DNA of 64,000 nucleotides. It comes from Muricauda sp. SCSIO 65647. Its GTDB lineage: Bacteria > Bacteroidota > Bacteroidia > Flavobacteriales > Flavobacteriaceae. The stretch spans positions 1,342,501 to 1,406,500 of the forward strand of contig NZ_CP091037.1 of the NCBI RefSeq assembly GCF_021534965.1. The letters are read 5' to 3'. The notes beneath the pieces were generated by a model. The model was given only the letters and a program-made list of their open reading frames with translations. It made no database searches and had not been told where the DNA came from. The position numbers were made by a program, and so were the translations under genes. This document shows, piece by piece, positions 14,540 to 21,855 of the stretch. How positions within the stretch are numbered: the stretch's first letter is position 1; the number at the start of each line of letters is the position of its first letter.

Positions 14540-16270
14540 AAAACGTGAGCCTTTCGATTGTTCAGATACTTTTGATTGCATTGGGGTCTTCGCTTTGGCG
14601 TTTTGACAGTAGTCGAGCGCTTCAATGGTTCTTACGAAGAGTTTTTGAATCCCAATTTCATTGGCCAATCCACTCCCAAATAGAATATCACGGGTCGGCC
14701 CTATGGCGCCCGCAACCAAAAGTTCGATCTTTCTTTTCTTGAAATCATCCAACACCTGTCTTAGCATGTTTATTGCGGTGCTGTCAATATAGTTGATCGA
14801 CTCTGCATTGAGAATGACATATCTCAGTTCAGGTCCTTTTAAAGCAATGTTCTTGTGCAGCTGTTTTTTGAAATACTCCTTATTGGCGAAATAGAGCTGT
14901 CCGTCAAATCGAAGCAACAAGGTATCTTCATATACTTCAATGTCTTCAGCAAAACGATCGACATTTTTAAAATACTCCGTATCCTTGATCTTTCCCAAAA
15001 CGGCTATATGGGGCTTCGATGTTCTATACACCAATAAAACAAGTGAAAACAGTACTCCGAGTACTATACCTTCCATAATGCCAACGGCAAGTGTAATCAA
15101 GAAAGTGACCATCAACAATATAAACTCGTCTTTTCTGGATCTATAGAGTTTTACCGCATATTTTATATCGATCAGGCTATAGACGGCAACCAAAATGATG
15201 GCCGCCAGTACGGTATTGGGCAGGTATCTAAAGACCGGTGTCAAAAAAAGTAAGATCAACCCGACCACCAGGGCACTTATCATGGCCGATATGCCCGTTT
15301 TTGCTCCAGCCTTGACATTGACCGCCGTTCGAGAAAAGCCGGCCGTCGTTGAATATGATTGAAAGAACGAACCGATAAGGTTGGCCGTGCCCAGGGCCAA
15401 TAGTTCTTGGTTTGGTCGCAACGTTTCCCTGTTTTCTTTACCACCCATGGCCTTTGCTATGGAAATGGCTTCCACAAATGACAAAAAGGCCAATGTCATG
15501 GCTATGGGAAAAAGGTTCCAGATCTGCTCTCCCTCAACGGCAGGAACCTTGAACGAGGGCAGCCCTTGGGGAATGTCTCCCACAATCTTTACTCCTAAAT
15601 CACCTAAATTCAAAAAATAAATGGCCAAGATCGAAATGGCCACTGCAATGAACGCTGCCGGTAGCTTCTTGCTCAATTGTTGCAATAGTACAATTACGGC
15701 GATGGCCCCGAGGCCTATGGTCAATGTCAACAAGTGCACCTGATCTAGATGTGCCAAGGTATCTCGAAGCAGGTAGCGTATGCGGCCACCTGTTTCCACT
15801 TCCAATCCCAACAGATGGTGTATTTGGCTCATGCCGATGATAATGGCAGCGGCCGAGGTGAATCCGCCAATGACAGGTTCAGAGAGAAAATTGGCCAGAA
15901 AGCCCATTCGAAGAAAACCAAAGGCCAATTGAATTACCCCAACGAAAAGGGCCAAGAAAATGGCCATGGCAATATATTGCTCAATGCCGGAAAGGGCCAA
16001 AGCCCCTAGGCCCGAGGCCACAACAAGTGAGTCGATGGCCACTGCCCCGATCGAAAGTTTTCCGCTGGTGCCCATTACCGCATAGACCAGCTGTGGCAAT
16101 AGGGCTGCGTAAAGCCCAAAAACAGGGGGCAGCCCTGCTATCATGGCATAGGCCATACCTTGGGGCACCAATAGGATCCCAATGGTAAACCCTGCCGATA
16201 TATCTCCGGCCAGATATGATCTTTTATATCTGGGCAGCCATTCGAATATGGGAAAATAGCGTTTCAACAT
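14531..16270 (-). CDS. SulP family anion transporter (SulP plus STAS domains)
   Basis: This 579-residue protein has about twelve membrane helices, opening with the SulP signature region AGDISAGFTIGILLVPQGMAYA, and a C-terminal cytoplasmic STAS domain (about residues 440-550). The family moves sulfate, bicarbonate or other anions with protons or sodium. Next to sulfite and persulfide oxidation genes, sulfate or sulfite movement is the natural guess, but bicarbonate cannot be excluded. ATG 16270 (MLKRYFPIFEW) is chosen over 16303. Its promoter (TAACTTTG at 16295-16288) carries the palindrome 16318-16331. Confidence 0.9.
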   Translation of the reverse strand: MLKRYFPIFEWLPRYKRSYLAGDISAGFTIGILLVPQGMAYAMIAGLPPVFGLYAALLPQLVYAVMGTSGKLSIGAVAIDSLVVASGLGALALSGIEQYIAMAIFLALFVGVIQLAFGFLRMGFLANFLSEPVIGGFTSAAAIIIGMSQIHHLLGLEVETGGRIRYLLRDTLAHLDQVHLLTLTIGLGAIAVIVLLQQLSKKLPAAFIAVAISILAIYFLNLGDLGVKIVGDIPQGLPSFKVPAVEGEQIWNLFPIAMTLAFLSFVEAISIAKAMGGKENRETLRPNQELLALGTANLIGSFFQSYSTTAGFSRTAVNVKAGAKTGISAMISALVVGLILLFLTPVFRYLPNTVLAAIILVAVYSLIDIKYAVKLYRSRKDEFILLMVTFLITLAVGIMEGIVLGVLFSLVLLVYRTSKPHIAVLGKIKDTEYFKNVDRFAEDIEVYEDTLLLRFDGQLYFANKEYFKKQLHKNIALKGPELRYVILNAESINYIDSTAINMLRQVLDDFKKRKIELLVAGAIGPTRDILFGSGLANEIGIQKLFVRTIEALDYCQNAKAKTPMQSKVSEQSKGSRFVT

Positions 16271-16317
16271 GATGGCCAATGGGCAGGCAAAGTTACCAAT
16301 CAATTACCAGATAAGGT

Positions 16318-16331
16318 GTAACCTTGGTCAC
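16318..16331 (-). promoter_or_regulatory. Crp/Fnr-type site upstream of the SulP gene
   Basis: GTAACCTTGGTCAC differs by one base from the perfect inverted repeat GTAAC-N4-GTTAC. On the minus strand TAACTTTG (16295-16288) fits TAnnTTTG exactly and starts 29.5 bp from the centre. The site lies between the Crp/Fnr gene and the SulP gene, so the transporter has its own promoter right after the regulator gene. Confidence 0.7.
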
Positions 16332-16337
16332 ACAGCT

Positions 16338-16970
16338 TCAAAGATCTATGGTCTCAATATGGTTTCGGTGCAGTTTGACCTTACCCAATTTTTCCAATCG
16401 TTTCAATAATCTGGAAATGACCACCCGGGAACTATGTAGGTCATAGGCGATTTCTTGATGTGTATTTTGAATGGTATTGGATTGATTGATCCGCACCTTC
16501 TCCTTTAAATATTCCATGAGCCTTTGGTCCATGTTCATAAAGGCAATGCTGTCGATTGTGGAAAGCATCTCGTTCAAACGGTTATGGTAACTTTCAAAAA
16601 CAAAGTTCCGCCAAGAACGGAATTTGGAAATCCACTCCTCCATTTTACGAATGGGCACCATGACCAACGAAACATCGGTCTCTGCAATGGCCCTGATCTC
16701 GCTTTTGGTATCTCCCAAGCAGCAGGCCATGGTCATGCTACAGGTATCTCCACGTTCTAAATAATACAGCAAAAGCTCATCACCTTCATCATCTTCGCGC
16801 AAGATCTTGATCACGCCAGAGATCAACAAGGGCATTCCCTTGATATACTCTCCTATTTCCATGATTTTTTGCCCTTCTTGAAATTGCAGCGGAACGCCTA
16901 CTTCTTCAATTTCGTCCAATAAGGGAAGCTCAAAGAGGTGGTGAAAACTTTCTTTCAATGTAGTAGTCAT
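16338..16970 (-). CDS. Crp/Fnr family transcription regulator
   Basis: This 210-residue regulator has an N-terminal cyclic-nucleotide-binding-type beta barrel (about 20-115), a dimer helix and a C-terminal winged helix. The recognition helix reads SSRVVISRLLKRLE (S180-E193). Where Crp and Fnr have Glu after the Arg, this protein has V183, as in cyanobacterial NtcA (RVTVTR), whose site is GTA-N8-TAC. The local palindromes have just that form. Cys residues 77, 83 and 84 cluster in TCSMTMACCLG on the barrel, a possible redox or persulfide sensor. No Fnr-type N-terminal Cys cluster is present. It is most likely the activator of the sulfur block. Confidence 0.88.
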   Translation of the reverse strand: MTTTLKESFHHLFELPLLDEIEEVGVPLQFQEGQKIMEIGEYIKGMPLLISGVIKILREDDEGDELLLYYLERGDTCSMTMACCLGDTKSEIRAIAETDVSLVMVPIRKMEEWISKFRSWRNFVFESYHNRLNEMLSTIDSIAFMNMDQRLMEYLKEKVRINQSNTIQNTHQEIAYDLHSSRVVISRLLKRLEKLGKVKLHRNHIETIDL

Positions 16971-17007
16971 GCCCCTAAATTATGAAAGCAATGAAGAAAG
17001 TGCAAGG

Positions 17008-19164
17008 CTATGACAAACGCAAGGGCATTTTTGTCAAACGCTTTCCTGTCAAGCGGAATACTGCATTGGCCACAGCCGCACCAATGGGGCCCAACGGCGG
17101 TTCCCCGACAGGGCCTGGTCTATCGATTCCCTGCAAAAGCACCACATCGATTTCTTTCGGTGCATGTTTCATGAGCGCCATTTCATAAGGCCCGTATATG
17201 ATGGGCCTCAATTCTCCTTCTTCGACGAACATCTGTTCATGCATAGCGGCACTCATCCCCATAATGACGCAACCTTCGCACTGCGCCCTTACTTGATCGG
17301 GATTAACGGCGATTCCTGGGTCAAGGGCGACCGTTACGCTGTGAACCACAATTTCATTGTCTTCGATGGAAACTTCAGCTACTTGGGCACAAGGGGTTCC
17401 GGCATCAATGGAAGCGGCCAAGCCCATGGCCCTTTCGTTGGTCACCTCTTCTGTATACCCTGCTTTTTCCACAGCGGCCGTAATCGTGGCCTTCAAACGT
17501 TTGCCCATTTCATCATCGGCTATGCTGGCCATACGAAAATCAGCTGCATTTTTTCCTGCTTTGTGAGCCATATGATCTATAAAGCTTTCAATGGCAAACG
17601 TATTGGCCAACAGTCCCAAGCTTCGCCACCAACTAGTGGCAAAGGGCAATGGCACATGCCAGTATACGGCCCTGTGGTTGGGCACATTGGTGTATTGTAC
17701 GAATCCACCTCTAATGCTTCCAATGTCGGCCCCCAAAATAGTGGGCACAAAATTGGGTATGAGTACCGAATTGTTGCCTACGTCACCGCTCACAAAGTGG
17801 TGCTCCAAATTTTGCAAATGCCCCTCAGCGTTTAATCTTCCCTTGACCACATGATGGGTGGGTGGTCGAAACATGTCATGTTGAAATTCTTCTTTTCTGG
17901 TGAAGAAATATTTGACCGGTTTCCCCACTGCCTTTGACATCACCGCTGCCTGGACCGCATGTGGGGTATGCAGCCTTCGCCCAAAGCCACCTCCCAGATA
18001 GGTGGGTATTACGTTCACATTTTCCTCATCAAAGCCAAGTCTTTCGGCTACCTCTTTTCGGGTAATGCCTATGACTTGGGTAGAGATGGTGATCGTCGCC
18101 TTATCATCTTCAACCGAGGCCAGTACACCGTTGGGCTCAATTTGGGCATGGGCACCTATCGGGCTACGGAATTCCAGTACTTCTACCCCGTCATCATTCT
18201 CTTCAATGGCATCACCCTCTTTTTGAATAATGGTGGATTTGCCATTTCCGACAGTCATCATTGATTCTATGTCGGCCGTTGTTAAATTATTGGGGGCGTC
18301 CCATTCTATTGAAATGGCATTTTTGGCGTTCTCTGCCTGTTGGTAGGTATCTGCCACGACCCCAACAAAATCGACCTCTTCAACAACAGCGATCACCCCG
18401 GGCATTTCTGCGACTTTTGAGGTATCGGCACTGACAAATGTAGCCCCGATCTTTGTGGGCCTTACCACTGCCCCATAGAGCATATTGGGCGCAGAAGCAT
18501 CCATACCAAACATGGGCGTGCCAAAAACCTTATCTTTCAAATCAATACGGGGAATGGGTTTCCCCACAAATTTGTAGCTGCTTGTCGGTTTTAATTTCGG
18601 AACGTCTACCTCGGGCCACTCTGTTACGCCTTCAGCGACCTCGGCATATGTCAATGATTTTCCATCGGCGGAAACCATTCCTTCCTTGACCGTAACACTG
18701 CCCATATCCACTCCCAATTTCACCGCTGCCTGCGCCTTGATCATTTCACGCATGGTTGCTGCCAGTTCGCGTAGCGGTTGCCATAGACCTGAAACGGAAG
18801 TGCTGCCCCCGGTACTCATGCCATCAATGTTTCCTGTAGCAGTGGCTGCATGAACAACTTCTACCATATCTAGGGGCACCTCAAGCTCATCTGCGGCCAT
18901 TTGTGCCAAACTGGTAAAAGTGCCTTGCCCCATCTCTACTTTTGGCGAATGCAGCAATACCGTGTTGTTTTTCAATAGTTCAAACCAGACCATGGGGTTT
19001 TTGGTCTCGCCCATATAAGACATTTCCATCGTATTCGCCATCTCCAATATGCTGCGTCGAATAGGGTTTCTAAAGATATATGCCCCTACTGCCAATACTC
19101 CGGCCGTGCCAAGTCCGCCCCTTACCAAAAACTTGCGCCTAGATATTTTCTTTTTCCCTGCCAT
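17008..19164 (-). CDS. Molybdopterin-binding subunit of an IorB-type hydroxylase
   Basis: This 718-residue protein belongs to the xanthine dehydrogenase / aldehyde oxidase superfamily, of the isoquinoline 1-oxidoreductase beta type. It has a strong Tat signal (ISRRKFLVRGG, Arg 9-10), two aldehyde-oxidase-type domains with GGGFGRRLHTPHAVQAA in the middle, and the late EPNG/GQGTF loops that hold the molybdenum cofactor. The enzyme should hydroxylate an aldehyde or N-heterocycle in the periplasm. It is preceded by the 2Fe-2S subunit (three bases) and a diheme cytochrome, a full periplasmic electron path. The substrate is unknown. Confidence 0.88.
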   Translation of the reverse strand: MAGKKKISRRKFLVRGGLGTAGVLAVGAYIFRNPIRRSILEMANTMEMSYMGETKNPMVWFELLKNNTVLLHSPKVEMGQGTFTSLAQMAADELEVPLDMVEVVHAATATGNIDGMSTGGSTSVSGLWQPLRELAATMREMIKAQAAVKLGVDMGSVTVKEGMVSADGKSLTYAEVAEGVTEWPEVDVPKLKPTSSYKFVGKPIPRIDLKDKVFGTPMFGMDASAPNMLYGAVVRPTKIGATFVSADTSKVAEMPGVIAVVEEVDFVGVVADTYQQAENAKNAISIEWDAPNNLTTADIESMMTVGNGKSTIIQKEGDAIEENDDGVEVLEFRSPIGAHAQIEPNGVLASVEDDKATITISTQVIGITRKEVAERLGFDEENVNVIPTYLGGGFGRRLHTPHAVQAAVMSKAVGKPVKYFFTRKEEFQHDMFRPPTHHVVKGRLNAEGHLQNLEHHFVSGDVGNNSVLIPNFVPTILGADIGSIRGGFVQYTNVPNHRAVYWHVPLPFATSWWRSLGLLANTFAIESFIDHMAHKAGKNAADFRMASIADDEMGKRLKATITAAVEKAGYTEEVTNERAMGLAASIDAGTPCAQVAEVSIEDNEIVVHSVTVALDPGIAVNPDQVRAQCEGCVIMGMSAAMHEQMFVEEGELRPIIYGPYEMALMKHAPKEIDVVLLQGIDRPGPVGEPPLGPIGAAVANAVFRLTGKRLTKMPLRLS

Positions 19165-19167
19165 GGC

Positions 19168-19659
19168 CTAAGAATTTTGGGTTTCCGTTTCCATATTTTC
19201 CGAACTGAGCTCAGCGGCCCTTTTAATGGCCTTTCTCATGCGATAATAGGTGCCACATCGGCACACATTGATAATATTGTTGTCGATATCTTCGTCTGTG
19301 GGATCGGGCACTTTTTTTAAAAGCGCTGCGGTCGCCATTATAAAGCCCGGCTGGCAATAGCCACATTGTGGTACCACTTCCTCGATCCACGCTTGTTGTA
19401 CCGGGTGCGGATTTTCTTCATTGCCCAGACCTTCAATAGTGGTGATTTCTTTTCCTTCTGCAAACTTTACGGCATAAGAACATGAGCGCACGGCTTCTCC
19501 ATCTACATGCAAGGTGCATGCCCCACAAGCCGCCTTGCCACAACCGAATTTTGTGCCCTTTAGGTTCAAGATATCGCGTACCACCCATAATAAGGGAGTA
19601 TCGACATCGGTAATTTTCACGGTATGGGACTCACCGTTGACTTTAAATGATATGCTCAT
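19168..19659 (-). CDS. 2Fe-2S subunit of an IorA-type hydroxylase
   Basis: This 163-residue protein has a plant-type ferredoxin domain with C40, C45, C48 and C60 (FGCGKAACGACTLH). An all-helical [2Fe-2S]-binding domain follows, with C99, C102, C133 and C135 (CGYCQPGFIM, CRCGTY). It passes electrons from the molybdenum subunit. ATG 19659 is chosen because the family starts right at MSISFKVNGE; a longer frame to 19809 would overlap the cytochrome gene. No Tat signal is visible, so it probably hitchhikes with the large subunit. Confidence 0.9.
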   Translation of the reverse strand: MSISFKVNGESHTVKITDVDTPLLWVVRDILNLKGTKFGCGKAACGACTLHVDGEAVRSCSYAVKFAEGKEITTIEGLGNEENPHPVQQAWIEEVVPQCGYCQPGFIMATAALLKKVPDPTDEDIDNNIINVCRCGTYYRMRKAIKRAAELSSENMETETQNS

Positions 19660-19669
19660 GATCTCTTTT

Positions 19670-20281
19670 TTATTTGGATGGGATTTTGTGTCCTTCTTCA
19701 AACCACTTTTTGACCGCCTCTCGATATTCCTCCAACGGAACGGGCGGCAGTTCCCTCTGATTCCCTTCAGCATCAACTCCGGGTGTCCAAGCCCAAAGTA
19801 CCAATTCATGTTCTGTCAAATGGTGCAGGGTTTCTTCGGGTGTTCGCCCACCATTTCGCTGTGGGTCCATCATCGATTCGGCAATTTCAAACCTGTCTAA
19901 CCCTTCCCAACGCATAGAATGGGGTGCCAATGACCATTCCGGTGCCCCGGGCACCCCTGAATACGGATTGTTCTCGGTCTGATGGCAAGTGGTACAATTT
20001 GTTGCCTGGTATCCTAAATTGTGCTCTCCCCGTTCAATTCCAAAATAATGGGGGTGACTATCATCACCCTGCTTGGGAACATTATCGCTAGGATGGCAGT
20101 TCACACAACGTTCATGGGTCAGCACATCCATCATCTTGTGAAAAGCCTCTTCAGAAGATAGATCGGTGTCTTCATCAGTGGGCACTTCAATGTAGATGGA
20201 AGTAGTTGGTCGACCGGTAGTGGCCAGAAGTAGGGCCGCCGCCAAAAACAGTGACGAGAAGAGGATTGATTGTGCTTTCAT
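19670..20281 (-). CDS. Secreted diheme cytochrome c of the IorAB operon
   Basis: This 203-residue protein has a signal peptide (about residues 1-20) and two heme motifs, C59-V-N-C62-H63 and C96-T-T-C99-H100. The flanking sequence carries many His residues (HPHYFGIERGEHN) that could be distal ligands. It is the first gene of the operon, with the 2Fe-2S subunit start ten bases after its stop, and should accept electrons from the hydroxylase. Its start lies eight bases from the TetR-type operator at 20289-20302. Confidence 0.85.
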   Translation of the reverse strand: MKAQSILFSSLFLAAALLLATTGRPTTSIYIEVPTDEDTDLSSEEAFHKMMDVLTHERCVNCHPSDNVPKQGDDSHPHYFGIERGEHNLGYQATNCTTCHQTENNPYSGVPGAPEWSLAPHSMRWEGLDRFEIAESMMDPQRNGGRTPEETLHHLTEHELVLWAWTPGVDAEGNQRELPPVPLEEYREAVKKWFEEGHKIPSK

Positions 20282-20288
20282 TACAAAA

Positions 20289-20302
20289 AGTGAGCGCTTA
20301 CT
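20289..20302 (-). promoter_or_regulatory. TetR-type operator before the cytochrome-IorAB operon
   Basis: AGTGAGCGCTTACT is a 14-bp inverted repeat of the form AGTRA-N4-TYACT, eight bases before the cytochrome start codon. The same repeat occurs right before the tetR gene (20498-20511) and before the SDR gene (21058-21071). A repressor bound here would block the 5' end of the transcript. Confidence 0.7.
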
Positions 20303-20464
20303 TATATTGTATATTTAAAAATATGGAATTTTTATCTCCCAGTCAAGAAATATCAGATCCAAGTTAGAGAAAAATCAAAGAACAACACTTAAATAATTGA
20401 TTATTAAATATTTAAATAATAAAATGGTTTGAAGCCATAAAGGAAAGTTAAAATTTATAATTGC

Positions 20465-20496
20465 TTTGTGGATTTCAGAAATGCTATTTAAATTTG
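20465..20496 (+). promoter_or_regulatory. Bacteroidetes promoter of the tetR gene
   Basis: TTTG at 20465-20468 and TAAATTTG at 20489-20496 are separated by 20 bases, close to the consensus TTTG-N19-TAnnTTTG. The inferred start falls near 20502, inside the operator 20498-20511, so the TetR protein would repress its own gene. Confidence 0.65.
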
Positions 20497-20497
20497 C

Positions 20498-20511
20498 AGT
20501 GATTACTCACT
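20498..20511 (+). promoter_or_regulatory. TetR-type operator before tetR
   Basis: AGTGATTACTCACT is a perfect inverted repeat (AGTGA-N4-TCACT) three bases before the tetR ATG at 20515 and directly after the -7 box. Together with the copies at 20289-20302 and 21058-21071 it points to autoregulation. Confidence 0.72.
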
Positions 20512-20514
20512 TTT

Positions 20515-21036
20515 ATGACGGAAAAGCAGGAAAAAATACTCAGTTCGGCTCTTGAGCTCTTTGCGAATGAAGGGTACAATGTGGTTTCCACAAGCAAAAT
20601 AGCAAAACATGCCAAGGTGTCTGAAGGATTGATTTTTCGTCATTTCAAGAGTAAACAAGGACTTTTGGATGCCATTATGCAACAAGCATTTGAAAGGGCA
20701 GCTGCGCTGTACGCCCCAATTATCATAGAGCAAGATCCAAAAAAAGTATTGTCGTTGGCCATTAACCTTCTTTTCGAAGGCGATGTAGAGAAGTACCACT
20801 TTTGGAAACTACAGTTCAAACTAAAATGGGAATTGGAAATCTCGGGTAAGGAGAAAACACAGCCCTTGACAGATAAATTGGCTTGGGCCTTTAAAGAGTT
20901 GGGATATGAAGACCCCAAAAAGGAAGCAGATGTGTTACAGCATCTTTTGGAAAGTATATTGAGCGGAATTGTCAAAGATGGCATTGATACACAAAAACAT
21001 CTCCAAACATTTCTTCTGGATAAATATCAAGTTTAA
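20515..21036 (+). CDS. TetR/AcrR family regulator
   Basis: This 173-residue protein has an N-terminal TetR helix-turn-helix (VVSTSKIAKHAKVSEGLIFR, about residues 24-43), followed by a helical ligand-binding domain without recognised motifs. It lies divergent from the cytochrome-IorAB operon and 39 bases before an SDR gene on its own strand. All three units carry the same AGTRA-N4-TYACT repeat, so it likely represses itself, the hydroxylase and the SDR until an inducer binds. The inducer may be the substrate or product of these enzymes. Confidence 0.9.
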   Translation: MTEKQEKILSSALELFANEGYNVVSTSKIAKHAKVSEGLIFRHFKSKQGLLDAIMQQAFERAAALYAPIIIEQDPKKVLSLAINLLFEGDVEKYHFWKLQFKLKWELEISGKEKTQPLTDKLAWAFKELGYEDPKKEADVLQHLLESILSGIVKDGIDTQKHLQTFLLDKYQV

Positions 21037-21057
21037 AAAAATTTAATTCAAATAAAA

Positions 21058-21071
21058 AGTAAGTACTCACA
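21058..21071 (+). promoter_or_regulatory. TetR-type operator before the SDR gene
   Basis: AGTAAGTACTCACA matches AGTRA-N4-TYACT except for the last base and lies four bases before the SDR ATG at 21076. A third copy of the operator within 800 bp argues against chance. Confidence 0.62.
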
Positions 21072-21075
21072 TATT

Positions 21076-21855
21076 ATGAAAAATGTAGCATTGATCACAG
21101 GAGCTTCAAGCGGAATTGGAAAAGAATTGGCACGAATTCATGCTGAGCAAGGCGGTGATTTGGTCATCGTGGCCCGTAGCAAAGAAAAACTGGAAGCTTT
21201 AAAATCAGAACTGGAATCGAATCATGGCGTACAGGTAAAGATCATCGCCAAAGACCTAACGGTCAGTAATGCCCCAAGAGAAATCTACGACGAGGTCAGC
21301 AATACGGGAATCGAGGTCGAATATCTGATCAACAATGCCGGTTTTGGAGGGCGCGGTAAATTCTATGAACGATCTTGGGAACAAGATCTGGCCATGATCG
21401 ATCTGAACGTAGTGGCCCTGACCGCTCTGACCCGCCATTTTTTGCCCGGTTTTGTTTCGAGAAACCAGGGCAGAATCTTGAATGTATCGTCAACGGCCAG
21501 TTTCATGCCAGGCCCATTACAGGCCGTTTACTACGCGACCAAAGCCTATGTCACCTTTTTTGGCAACGCCATTGCCGAAGAACTGCACGACACCAATATC
21601 ACCGTCACCACCTTGATGCCAGGCGCCACCGAGACAGAGTTTGCCAAGGTATCGGGTATGGACAAGACCGATCTTTTTGACAAGACCGTCAGCGCCAGAA
21701 GCGTGGCCAAAGATGGTTATGACGGCATGTTGAACGGAAAGCTCGATGTGGTTTCCGGGCTCAGGACAAACCAAAAATTAATGATGAAAATGATTCCTTT
21801 CATGCCCAAGAAAATGTTGTTGAAACAGATTCGAAAGCTACAAGAGGCAAATTAG
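21076..21855 (+). CDS. Short-chain dehydrogenase/reductase (SDR)
   Basis: This 259-residue classical SDR has the nucleotide-binding motif TGASSGIG (from residue 8), NNAG near residue 90, and the catalytic YYATK. Its order and length fit the DltE/YqjQ-like group acting on lipid or small carbonyl substrates with NADP. It lies downstream of tetR behind its own copy of the TetR operator, so it is co-regulated with the IorAB hydroxylase; an aldehyde or ketone detoxification role is inference. Its end overlaps the convergent mutase gene by four bases. Confidence 0.88.
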   Translation: MKNVALITGASSGIGKELARIHAEQGGDLVIVARSKEKLEALKSELESNHGVQVKIIAKDLTVSNAPREIYDEVSNTGIEVEYLINNAGFGGRGKFYERSWEQDLAMIDLNVVALTALTRHFLPGFVSRNQGRILNVSSTASFMPGPLQAVYYATKAYVTFFGNAIAEELHDTNITVTTLMPGATETEFAKVSGMDKTDLFDKTVSARSVAKDGYDGMLNGKLDVVSGLRTNQKLMMKMIPFMPKKMLLKQIRKLQEAN

